From Gammaproteobacteria bacterium (lineage in GTDB: Bacteria; Pseudomonadota; Gammaproteobacteria; Steroidobacterales; Woeseiaceae): 64,000 nucleotides of DNA. Positions 53,004-62,082 of this stretch are shown here, piece after piece. Numbering within the stretch: position 1 is the stretch's first letter; each line of letters begins with the position of its first letter. The notes beneath the pieces were generated by a model that was given only the letters and a program-made list of their open reading frames with translations, had not been told where the DNA came from and did no database searches. Where the stretch lies: the NCBI GenBank assembly GCA_003331585.1, contig QOPG01000002.1:1-64000 (forward strand). Direction: 5' to 3'. The translations under genes and the position numbers were made by a program.

Positions 53004-54059
53004 CTATCTGAAGCGATTCATAATGTTTGCTAACTCTTTTTTTCCTGGGCCTAGCTCTTCATATGAAATTTCAGACAATGGTATGGAAGATGATCCAGAG
53101 CTCTCATGCATATCATCCGCTTCTTTGTCTATGTACAATAATCCAGTTATAATTTCTTGTTTAGCTTGGCTCTCTCTCAAGAATGAATAAGCTCCTGCCC
53201 TACTGGTCGGATCATAATTCTTATCAACTTTTCGAAAAACAATTTTACTGCCATCATGAAGTGACACAGGCATCGCTTCTCCTTCTTTATATTTAGTTAA
53301 AATCTCTTCAGCAGGAGGTACAAAATCCGCATCAACAACTTCATTTTGTGATTTTCTAACATGAGAATAACTTTTTGTGGATTCAGGGTTATCGTTAAAT
53401 GTTACGCATGGACTTATAATATCGAGTAATCCAAAACCTTTATGTGAGATAGCACCTTTAATTAATGGCACTAATTGCTCCTTGTCACCAGAAAATCCTC
53501 TCGCAACATAAGTTGAACCTAGGGCGATTCCCATACTTACAGGGTCAATCGGTTTTTGTTGATTCGCAGGACCTTTCTTTTTCTTGCTACCAATGTCAGC
53601 AGATGCAGAATACTGGCCTTTAGTTAACCCATAAACACCATTATTTTCGATTATATATGTCATATCCAAATTCCTACGTATGACATGTGCAAATTGACCC
53701 ATACCTATTGAAAGTGAATCACCATCACCTGATATACCAATATAAGTTAGATCTCTGTTGGCTGCATTCGCTCCGGTTGCAACAGAAGGCATCCTTCCAT
53801 GAACAGAATTAAAACCATGAGATTGGCTCACAAAATATGCCGGAGTTTTTGAGGAGCAACCTATGCCGGATACTTTAGCTAAACGATGTGGTTCTATTGC
53901 TAATTCATAAACTGCTTGAATTAAAGCTGCAGTTATTGAATCATGACCACACCCAGCACAGAGAGTAGAAACAACACCCTCGTAATCTCTACGCTTGAGT
54001 CCAATATTATTTTTCTTTGACTTTGGATGACTGACTTTTGGTTTACTTATATAGCTCAC
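53004..54059 (-). CDS. korB: 2-oxoacid:ferredoxin oxidoreductase, beta subunit
   Basis: This is the TPP- and 4Fe-4S-binding subunit. The start is taken as GTG at 54059, which has GGAGA 6 nt upstream; a TTG at 54080 is less likely. From this start, cluster cysteines are Cys34, Cys37 (CAGCGH), Cys68 (GIGCSS) and Cys218 (ISPC). The TPP motif is GDGDSLSIGMGQFAHVIRRNLDM...ENNGVYGLTKGQ. It is 351 residues long. The pattern resembles KorB of Mycobacterium and other aerobes (2-oxoglutarate), but pyruvate or branched-chain oxoacids cannot be excluded. Confidence 0.88.
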   Translation of the reverse strand: MSYISKPKVSHPKSKKNNIGLKRRDYEGVVSTLCAGCGHDSITAALIQAVYELAIEPHRLAKVSGIGCSSKTPAYFVSQSHGFNSVHGRMPSVATGANAANRDLTYIGISGDGDSLSIGMGQFAHVIRRNLDMTYIIENNGVYGLTKGQYSASADIGSKKKKGPANQQKPIDPVSMGIALGSTYVARGFSGDKEQLVPLIKGAISHKGFGLLDIISPCVTFNDNPESTKSYSHVRKSQNEVVDADFVPPAEEILTKYKEGEAMPVSLHDGSKIVFRKVDKNYDPTSRAGAYSFLRESQAKQEIITGLLYIDKEADDMHESSGSSSIPLSEISYEELGPGKKELANIMNRFR

Positions 54060-54072
54060 TAATAATCTCCGA

Positions 54073-55893
54073 TTATGCAATCGATTCGTTATCTAATAAC
54101 TCTCTAACAATGAGATTAGCGTAAATTGGATTTCCATCATAATGGAGTATAGAAAAGAGTTTGCTTGGATTAACTTCTAAATCTAATATAAGAAGCGACC
54201 GCATTTGAGCATCCCTATTTTGTTCAATAACATATATCTTCTCATGTTTATTTATAAATTTCTTAATTGATTCATTAAAAGGAAATGATTTTATTCTGCA
54301 ATAGTTAACCTTTAGTCCACTTTTCCTTAGTTTTATAATCGCTTCATTTGTGGCTCCATCACTGCTACCAAACGCAATAACACCAATCTTATTTGTCTTT
54401 GAATATTTGATATCTGGCTTAGGAACCATTTTTCTTGCTGTATTCCATTTTACTTTCAACCTGTCAACAACCTCTTGATACTCATGGCCTTCTTCAGTGT
54501 ATCCTCCATATTTATTGTGTCCAGAGCCACGAGTAAAAAATGAGCCTTTTGGGTGAACGCCCGGAAGCGACCTATATGGAATACCATCACCATCTGAATC
54601 GAAATATCTATAAAAGTTTTCAAGCTTCTCTAACTGCTCAGCAGAGAGAACTTTTCCTTTTTTTGGCTCATATTTATTGTCCCACTCAAAATCTGAAGAC
54701 ATCCAATCATTCATTCCTATATCTAAATCACTCATTACAAAAATTGGAGTTTGCAGTTCATCACCAAGATCAAAAGCATTTACTGTCATATGAAAACATT
54801 CCTCAGGATTTGCTGGAAATAACATTGGATGTCTTGTATCGCCATGAGAGGCATAGGCGCATGTCAAAAGATCGCATTGTTGAGTTCTTGTTGGCATACC
54901 TGTAGAGGGTCCAGTCCTTTGAATATTGAAAATAACTGCTGGCAGTTCTGAATAATAAGCAAAACCAATAAATTCGCTCATAAGAGAAATTCCTGGTCCA
55001 CTCGTGGGAGTAAAAGCTCTCGCACCATTCCATGTTGCACCTAAGACCATTCCTATTGCAGCCAGCTCATCTTCAGCTTGTATGATGCAATAATTATTCT
55101 TATCATCTTTTTTGTTTTTACGAAATTGACTGCAAAATGTTTCATATGCATCCATGAGTGATGTTGATGGTGTCAGAGGATACCAAGCACCGACTGTTGC
55201 ACCAGCATAAACACAACCCAAACCAGCAGCAGTATTTCCATCAATAATTATATGATCTTTTGTTTTATTTATTTTCTTTACAGTGATTGGCAGAGGATTT
55301 GTGAGATTCTTTATCACGTAATTATATCCAAGCATAATTGCTTCTAAATTCGATTTAGCAAGATGTTTTTTCTTTGCGAATGTCTCATTTAAAAGAGTTT
55401 TAATAATATCTAAATCAATTTTCAATAAAGCTGCAAGCGCACCAACATAGGCTATATTTTTCATCAAAATTCTTGATCGAATTCCTTCAAAATTTTCGAT
55501 ACAAAGTTTAGAGAAAGGTATACCTATTACTGAAATATCGTTTCTATCGAGTAATTTACTTCTGGGCCAAGTTGAATCATATACTAACCACCCTCCAGAT
55601 TGGACACTCGCTAAATCTTTCTCGTATGTTTGCACGTTCATTGCTATCACAATATCAATATCATTTGATGCAGAATGATATCCGTCTTTAGTAACTCTGA
55701 CTTCATACCATGTAGGCAACCCCTGAATATTTGACGGAAAGTAGTTTTTTCCAACTACCGGAATACCCATACGAAATAGTGCTTTGAGTAACAAACCATT
55801 TGCGCTAGCTGAACCAGTTCCATTAACTGTCGCTATTTTTATTACACAGTCATTTACCCTTGGAGGTAAGTTCTTATTGTTTTGAGTTTTCAT
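54073..55893 (-). CDS. korA: 2-oxoacid:ferredoxin oxidoreductase, fused gamma-alpha subunit
   Basis: This 606-residue protein fuses a gamma domain (~15-200: NGTGSASANGLLLKALFRMGIPVVGKNYFPSN) to an alpha domain (~210-606: GLGCVYAGATVGAWYPLTPSTS, QAEDELAAIGMVLGATWNGAR, TPTSGPGISLMSEFIG). The same layout is found in KorA of Mycobacterium and haloarchaea. It is encoded 13 nt upstream of korB and 5 nt downstream of the GltD-like gene. It decarboxylates a 2-oxoacid to acyl-CoA and passes electrons to ferredoxin. Confidence 0.9.
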   Translation of the reverse strand: MKTQNNKNLPPRVNDCVIKIATVNGTGSASANGLLLKALFRMGIPVVGKNYFPSNIQGLPTWYEVRVTKDGYHSASNDIDIVIAMNVQTYEKDLASVQSGGWLVYDSTWPRSKLLDRNDISVIGIPFSKLCIENFEGIRSRILMKNIAYVGALAALLKIDLDIIKTLLNETFAKKKHLAKSNLEAIMLGYNYVIKNLTNPLPITVKKINKTKDHIIIDGNTAAGLGCVYAGATVGAWYPLTPSTSLMDAYETFCSQFRKNKKDDKNNYCIIQAEDELAAIGMVLGATWNGARAFTPTSGPGISLMSEFIGFAYYSELPAVIFNIQRTGPSTGMPTRTQQCDLLTCAYASHGDTRHPMLFPANPEECFHMTVNAFDLGDELQTPIFVMSDLDIGMNDWMSSDFEWDNKYEPKKGKVLSAEQLEKLENFYRYFDSDGDGIPYRSLPGVHPKGSFFTRGSGHNKYGGYTEEGHEYQEVVDRLKVKWNTARKMVPKPDIKYSKTNKIGVIAFGSSDGATNEAIIKLRKSGLKVNYCRIKSFPFNESIKKFINKHEKIYVIEQNRDAQMRSLLILDLEVNPSKLFSILHYDGNPIYANLIVRELLDNESIA

Positions 55894-55898
55894 CTCTC

Positions 55899-57710
55899 TT
55901 AGATATTACTTACTTTCTTTAATGGGGAAGATTCTGCTTCGTCTTTAGCTTTTGGAAGAAGTATGGTTGATTTCTGCATATCCCATGCTCCTGTTGGACA
56001 TCTTTCAGCACAAAGACCGCAGTGAACACATAGGTCCTCATCTTTCACCATAACCCTTGCTGTCTGGGGTAATTCTTCAGATACATATAGATCCTCTTCC
56101 AAATTCTCAGCTGGAGCAGTAAGTCTTGTTCTAAGATCTTTTTCATCACCATTTTCTGTTATTGTCAAACAATCCACGGGACATACATCAATACAGGCAT
56201 CGCATTCAATGCATAGGTTTGCTGCAAAAACAGTCTGAATATCACAATTCAAACAACGTTCAACCTCTTTTACTGTTTGATCTAACGTAAAACCTAATTC
56301 CACCTCAATATTTAATTGTTTGAACCTTTTCTTTAAATCAACATGTGGCATCAATCTTCGTTCAGATCCATCGTAGTCATTTGAATAGCTCCATTCATGT
56401 AGACCCATCTTTTGACTCGTGAGATTCATTCCGGGAGGAAGACGTTCCTCAAGGTTCTCTTGTGAACAATACTTATGAATCGATATCGCAGCTTCATGAC
56501 CATGAGCCACGGCCCATATAATATTTTTCGGTCCAAAGGCAGAGTCACCACCAAAGAAAACTCCATCAAGTGAACACATCATAGTTACTTCATCAACTAT
56601 TGGACAATCCCACTTATCGAATTCAATTCCCAGATCTCTCTCAATCCATGGAAATGCATTATCTTGTCCAATCGCAAGAATCACATCATCGCATTCGATG
56701 ATTTTTTCCCCAATTACATCAGAGCTCTCAATTTTACCATCATCATTGATTTGATATTTTATTTCTTCAAATAACATACCAATTAATTTTCCATTTTTAA
56801 CGACAAATTCTTTTGGTGAGTGATTAACAATAATCTCTACATTTTCTTCTTCCGCATCTTCAAGCTCCCAATCTGATGCCTTGAAAAATTCTCTGGGTTT
56901 CCTTGCCATAACTTTTACATTTTTGGCACCCAATCTTAATGATGTTCTACAACAATCCATTGCTGTATTTCCAACACCAATTATCAGCACATCTTTTCCT
57001 ATTTTATCGATATGCTCAAAAGCAACCGATTCAAGCCATTCAATACCAATATGTACATTTTTACTATCATATCTGCCCGGCAGATTAAGCTCTTTACCTT
57101 TTGGTGCACCTGTTCCAACAAAGATAGCATCAAAATTATTTTTTTCTCTAAAGTCTTTTAAACTCTCAATACGATGATTGAGTTTAAGATCTGCTCCCAT
57201 ATCAAGGATATATTGAATTTCTTCATTTAACACTTTTGGCGGCAATCTAAATTGCGGAATGTTAGTTCTCATCAAACCGCCAGTTGTACCAAGTGCTTCA
57301 AATATTGTTACGTCATAACCGAGAGGGAGTAAATCATTTGCAACAGTCAGTGAAGCACAGCCAGCACCTATTAATGCTATCTTTTTACCATTCATCTTAG
57401 ATGGCGGCTTAGGTAATCTTGCAGTTATATCATCTCTATGATCCGATGCGACACGTTTTAGCCTACATATAGCTACTGGCTTATCTTCTACTCTTGTTCT
57501 TCTACAAGCTGGCTCACATGGCCTGTCGCATACCCTGCCAAGAATCCCAGGAAAAACATTAGACTCACGGTTAACCATATATGCATCTGAAAATTCGCCT
57601 TGAGCAATTAAGCGAATATATTTCGGTACATCAGTATGAGCTGGACATGCCCATTGGCAATCTACTACCTTGTGAAAGTAATTTGGATCTGAAATATTTG
57701 TTGGTTTCAT
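55899..57710 (-). CDS. GltD/NfnB-like NAD(P)H oxidoreductase with C-terminal 2[4Fe-4S] ferredoxin
   Basis: This is a 603-residue flavoprotein. The N-terminal cysteine-rich domain (CQWACPAHTDVP, GRVCDRPCEPACRR) resembles the small subunit of glutamate synthase. The FAD motif is IGAGCASLTVANDL (114-127) and the NAD(P) motif is GVGNTAMDCC (~245). The C-terminus adds a ferredoxin with two clusters (CIECDACIDVCPVDCL and CVHCGLCAERCPTGAW). It heads the korAB operon and is the obvious electron acceptor, passing ferredoxin electrons to NAD(P). It could equally run in reverse. Confidence 0.9.
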   Translation of the reverse strand: MKPTNISDPNYFHKVVDCQWACPAHTDVPKYIRLIAQGEFSDAYMVNRESNVFPGILGRVCDRPCEPACRRTRVEDKPVAICRLKRVASDHRDDITARLPKPPSKMNGKKIALIGAGCASLTVANDLLPLGYDVTIFEALGTTGGLMRTNIPQFRLPPKVLNEEIQYILDMGADLKLNHRIESLKDFREKNNFDAIFVGTGAPKGKELNLPGRYDSKNVHIGIEWLESVAFEHIDKIGKDVLIIGVGNTAMDCCRTSLRLGAKNVKVMARKPREFFKASDWELEDAEEENVEIIVNHSPKEFVVKNGKLIGMLFEEIKYQINDDGKIESSDVIGEKIIECDDVILAIGQDNAFPWIERDLGIEFDKWDCPIVDEVTMMCSLDGVFFGGDSAFGPKNIIWAVAHGHEAAISIHKYCSQENLEERLPPGMNLTSQKMGLHEWSYSNDYDGSERRLMPHVDLKKRFKQLNIEVELGFTLDQTVKEVERCLNCDIQTVFAANLCIECDACIDVCPVDCLTITENGDEKDLRTRLTAPAENLEEDLYVSEELPQTARVMVKDEDLCVHCGLCAERCPTGAWDMQKSTILLPKAKDEAESSPLKKVSNI

Positions 57711-57826
57711 TTTTATATTATTTGGCTAATTATTCCTAATTAAAGGCATGAAATAGTGGAGCAACAAATTCTTCGTTAATATGGTATGGATGATAAACTC
57801 TTCACCGATAAAGTAAACAACTTTCG

Positions 57827-59170
57827 TCAGTTTCGTGAGCGATTAAAATGCAATCTTTTGCCCGGAATTGAATCGTTAAGTTTACCGTCACTATATGCAA
57901 TAACCCCATTTACAATTGTTGTCTGAATGGAAGAGCTGAAAGTATGACCTTCAAAGGGTGACCACTGGCATTTGTAAAGAATATTATCTTTGTTTACTTT
58001 GTAAGGTTTTTCGGTATCCACCAATACTAAGTCAGCATAATACCCTTCTCTAATATACCCTCTATCAATCACACCGAACAAATCTGCAGGGGCATGACAA
58101 GCCTTTTCTACTATTAATTCATGGGTAATCTCTCCACGCCGAGCAAGATCAAACAGCATTGGGAGTGCATGCTGTACAAGAGGTAATCCCGCGGGTGTAT
58201 TAAAATAACTACCAGATTTCTCTTCAAGGGTATGGGGCGCATGATCTGTCGCAATAACATCCAATTTACCGGAGTTTAGTGCTTGAATTAGTGCTTCTCG
58301 GTCACTTTTTTTCTTTATAGCAGGGTTGCACTTTATTAGAGCGCCTTTTTCGGGATAACTGCTCTCATCAAACCAAAGATGGTGAACGCAGACTTCAGCA
58401 GTTATTCGTTTCTCAGATCTGTGTTTCGTTGAAAATAATTCCATTTCTTTTGCAGTTGTCAGGTGCAGAATATGTAATAGAGCATCATATTTTTTTGCTA
58501 ACTCATAGGTATTTCTGGATGATCTATAACAAACCTCATCGGAACGAATGTATGGATGTTCTGACATTGGAACATCATCGCCGTATTTTTCTCTCGCTTT
58601 TTTTTCGTTTTCCCATATTAACGGGGAATCCTCACAATGTGTCACAACGATTATTGGTGCATGCTCAAATAATAGCTCCAATGCCTCAGGATCATCAACC
58701 AATAGGTCACCTGTGGAGGCGCCTAAAAAAGCTTTTATCCCACACGCATCATCAACCTCTATGGACTTTATATCTTCAATATTTGTGTTTGTTGCACCCA
58801 AATAAAAACTGTAATTTGCCCTACATCGATCCTTAGCCAATCCATATTTGTTGCGCAAAGCTTGTTTATTTGTTGTTTGAGGGTCTACATTTGGCATCTC
58901 CATAAAACTAGTGATACCTCCTGCAACTGCTGCAGCAGACTCTGTAGCTAGATCGGCTTTATGCGTCAGACCAGGTTCGCGGAAATGATCCTGATCATCA
59001 ATCATACCTGGGATTAAAAATCGGCCTTGAGCGTCAATCTCGCAAACATTATTATCAACTGTTATTGATGGTGAAATCTTAGCAATTCTTTCTCCGTCGA
59101 TAAGAACATCAGACTCATTGATTGAGCCTTCGTTTATCATTCTCGCATTTCTAATTATTGTTTTACTCAA
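57827..59170 (-). CDS. pyrC: Dihydroorotase, Bacteroidetes-like type with Gln at first metal position
   Basis: This 447-residue enzyme cyclises carbamoyl-aspartate to dihydroorotate. IDDQDHFREPGLTHKADL holds the metal-loop signature, but the first His of HxH is Gln60 (Q-D-H62). Other metal or active-site blocks are GIKAFLGASTGDLL, VTHCEDS, LHILHLTT and ATDHAPHT. IKCNPAIKKKSDREAL, VCVHHLWF and NYSFYLGA resemble flavobacterial dihydroorotases, by memory. The start is TTG at 59170. It is divergent from the M16 peptidase and not linked to pyrB. Confidence 0.85.
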   Translation of the reverse strand: MSKTIIRNARMINEGSINESDVLIDGERIAKISPSITVDNNVCEIDAQGRFLIPGMIDDQDHFREPGLTHKADLATESAAAVAGGITSFMEMPNVDPQTTNKQALRNKYGLAKDRCRANYSFYLGATNTNIEDIKSIEVDDACGIKAFLGASTGDLLVDDPEALELLFEHAPIIVVTHCEDSPLIWENEKKAREKYGDDVPMSEHPYIRSDEVCYRSSRNTYELAKKYDALLHILHLTTAKEMELFSTKHRSEKRITAEVCVHHLWFDESSYPEKGALIKCNPAIKKKSDREALIQALNSGKLDVIATDHAPHTLEEKSGSYFNTPAGLPLVQHALPMLFDLARRGEITHELIVEKACHAPADLFGVIDRGYIREGYYADLVLVDTEKPYKVNKDNILYKCQWSPFEGHTFSSSIQTTIVNGVIAYSDGKLNDSIPGKRLHFNRSRN

Positions 59171-59325
59171 AAGTGACTCTCTTTATGTTTTATAATGAAT
59201 AATAATTGTAAATTTTATATTAAAATAATGTGCTTATATATACGAGAAAATAGCAAACTAATTTTAAATCTTATTATTTTAAAAGATTAACAAAATCATG
59301 AATTATAATTTAGGATAGACTAATC

Positions 59326-62058
59326 ATGTTTAGAACATTAAAAATATTTTTATTCCCTTTTTTCATATTACAAACAGCAATCGGTGCAAATATGGTCGAC
59401 ATTAATTACGAAGAATTCAAACTGGATAATGGCCTAAGATTAATTGTACATGAAGATCATAAAGCACCAATCGTAGCTATAAATTTGTGGTATCACGTCG
59501 GCTCAAAAAATGAGGTGAAAGGCAAAACTGGTTTTGCCCATTTATTTGAACATTTAATGTTCAATGGAAGCGAAAACTATAATGATGAGTTCTTCAAACC
59601 ATTTGAGCGTGTAGGTGCAACTAATATGAATGGAACAACCTACTTTGACCGCACAAATTACTTTGAAAATGTACCGAATACAGCCCTTGATATGGCTCTT
59701 TGGATGGAATCAGATCGAATGGGTCATATGCTTGGAGCTATTACGCAAGAAAGATTGGATGAACAAAGAGGTGTAGTTCAAAACGAAAAAAGACAAGGGG
59801 ATAACCAGCCATATGGAATGGTGGAATATCATCTATTAGAGGGTATTTTTCCTAAGGATCATCCGTATTCTTGGAGCACTATTGGATCAATGGAAGATTT
59901 AGATTCTGCAAGTTTAGATGATGTTCATAGTTGGTTTAAAAAATATTACGGTCCGAATAATGCTGTGATTGTAATTGCTGGTGATGTTAATCCAGAAGAA
60001 GTTTTCCAAAAAGTCAAAAAATACTTTGGTGACATAGAGCCATCACCACCGGTAAATAAATTACTTGATTGGACAGTCAGATTGGATACTAATAAACGAG
60101 AAATTATTAAAGATGATGTCCCACAAATACGAATTCACAAAGCATGGGGCGGTCCCGCATTTCGCGATCTTGATTCGGATGTACTGCAACTCATCGATAT
60201 TATTCTTACTTCAGGAAAAACATCACGCTTATACAATCGATTAGTATATAAAGATCAGATTGCAACCGACGTTGACTCTTATCAATTTGCAGGTGATATA
60301 GGAGGGTTTTATTATATTCAATCTTCAGTTCAACCAAATGGAAATCACGAAGCTGTTAAATTAGCCATGAATGAAGAGATTGAGAGATTCTTGGAAGACG
60401 GACCAACAAAAGCGGAGTTGAGAAGAGCTAAAATGAAATTGACTTCAAGTTTTATCAGAGGTCTTGAAAAAGTTGGAGGATTTGGAGGTAAATCAGACAT
60501 ACTTGCACAGAACGCAGTATACACCGGTGACCCTGGGTACTATAAAAAATCATTTAGTGCCATTGAAAATGCTACTCAAAAAAGCATTCTTTCTGTAGCA
60601 AAAAAATGGCTGGGTAAAGGTTCTTATAACCTTGAAGTTCATCCATCACAAAAGCTTAGCTCTATTGGAAGCGGGGCTGATCGATCTTCAGTTCCGGAAA
60701 CAAAAACATTCCCTGAGAGCGAATTCATTGAGTTTGAGAGAGATAGGTTATCAAATGGATTGGAATTAATTGTGGCAGAACAAAAAAATGCTCCAATTGT
60801 AAGTTTTAATCTTCTTTTGGACGCAGGATACGCTTCAGATCAATTTTCTGAACCTGGCACATCCAGCCTCACTATGTCGATGTTAGATGAGGGAACAAAA
60901 AAAATGGATGCTCTTAAAATCAGTGATAAAGCTGCTGAAATAGGCGCAATCATAGGTTCTGGATCCGGTATTGATAACTCCTCAGTAACATTGAATGCAC
61001 TTAAGGAAAATCTTGATGAATCATTGGAATTATATACAGATATCATTTTAAATCCGAGTTTTCCTGAAGCAGAATTAGAAAGATTAAGAAACCAAAAATT
61101 AGCGCAAATACAGCAAGAAAAAAATCAACCATTTGGTATTGCTCTTCGAGTTCTTCCTGAACTTTTATATGGGAAAAATCATGCATATTCACTCCCTTTA
61201 ACAGGATCTGGAACTGAGGAATCAATTAAAAAAATAACAAGAGAATCATTGGTCGATTATCACAATAAATGGTTTAAACCTAATAATGCTTCCTTGATTA
61301 TAGTTGGTGATATTTCAATGGGTGAAATAAAGCCAAGACTGGAGAAATATTTCAAAAACTGGTCTTCGGCCGAAATACCACAAAAAAATATAAATCCTGT
61401 TGAGGTCGCTGAAAATGAAGTCATCTATTTGATAGATCGACCTGGAGCTCAGCAATCGATCGTACTAGCTGCAAATATAGCACCAAGTCCGAGTGACTCA
61501 GATGAATTAGCTATAGAGTCAATGAATGACATCATTGGTGGTTCATTTACATCTAGGATAAATATGAACCTCCGAGAAGATAAAGGCTGGGCATATGGTG
61601 CTCGCTCTCTTCTACTTAAAACTAAAGGCCAGCGTCCGTTTATTGCTTATGCACCGGTTCAAACTGATAAGACTTCTGAATCAATTACAGAAATTAAGAA
61701 TGAGCTATCAAGTTACCTTAATGCTAAACCTGCGACAGAGGAAGAAATTCAAAAAGTAAAAGACAACAATACCCTTAGTCTTCCCGGAAGATGGGAGACA
61801 ATCAGAGCGATCTCATCTGATTTATCACAAATAGTCACGTATGGACTGCCTGATAATTATTGGGGTACCTATACAGAAAATGTTCGAGGCCTGACCAAAG
61901 AGAGACTTACTAAAGCTGCTAAGGAAGCAATTAAACCAGAAAACTTAATATGGGTTATTGTTGGAGACCTGAGTGAGATAGAAGATAAAGTTAGGCAACT
62001 AGATATAAAAAATATCATAAATTTAGACGCAGATGGAAAAGAGCAAAATACCAAGTGA
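59326..62058 (+). CDS. M16-family zinc peptidase, two-domain, exported
   Basis: This 910-residue insulinase/pitrilysin-type protein has a signal sequence (~1-20). The active domain (~28-240) carries HLFEH (His72, Glu75, His76) with the third ligand Glu154 (QNEKRQ). A second M16 half begins near residue 470 (FERDRLSNGLELIVAEQ) and has lost the HxxEH motif, so it is a substrate-binding half. It is probably periplasmic and degrades peptides. The AGGAT before the ATG supports the start. ilvA follows after 24 bp. Confidence 0.92.
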   Translation: MFRTLKIFLFPFFILQTAIGANMVDINYEEFKLDNGLRLIVHEDHKAPIVAINLWYHVGSKNEVKGKTGFAHLFEHLMFNGSENYNDEFFKPFERVGATNMNGTTYFDRTNYFENVPNTALDMALWMESDRMGHMLGAITQERLDEQRGVVQNEKRQGDNQPYGMVEYHLLEGIFPKDHPYSWSTIGSMEDLDSASLDDVHSWFKKYYGPNNAVIVIAGDVNPEEVFQKVKKYFGDIEPSPPVNKLLDWTVRLDTNKREIIKDDVPQIRIHKAWGGPAFRDLDSDVLQLIDIILTSGKTSRLYNRLVYKDQIATDVDSYQFAGDIGGFYYIQSSVQPNGNHEAVKLAMNEEIERFLEDGPTKAELRRAKMKLTSSFIRGLEKVGGFGGKSDILAQNAVYTGDPGYYKKSFSAIENATQKSILSVAKKWLGKGSYNLEVHPSQKLSSIGSGADRSSVPETKTFPESEFIEFERDRLSNGLELIVAEQKNAPIVSFNLLLDAGYASDQFSEPGTSSLTMSMLDEGTKKMDALKISDKAAEIGAIIGSGSGIDNSSVTLNALKENLDESLELYTDIILNPSFPEAELERLRNQKLAQIQQEKNQPFGIALRVLPELLYGKNHAYSLPLTGSGTEESIKKITRESLVDYHNKWFKPNNASLIIVGDISMGEIKPRLEKYFKNWSSAEIPQKNINPVEVAENEVIYLIDRPGAQQSIVLAANIAPSPSDSDELAIESMNDIIGGSFTSRINMNLREDKGWAYGARSLLLKTKGQRPFIAYAPVQTDKTSESITEIKNELSSYLNAKPATEEEIQKVKDNNTLSLPGRWETIRAISSDLSQIVTYGLPDNYWGTYTENVRGLTKERLTKAAKEAIKPENLIWVIVGDLSEIEDKVRQLDIKNIINLDADGKEQNTK

Positions 62059-62082
62059 ATTTTCATGAACCGATAAAATACT

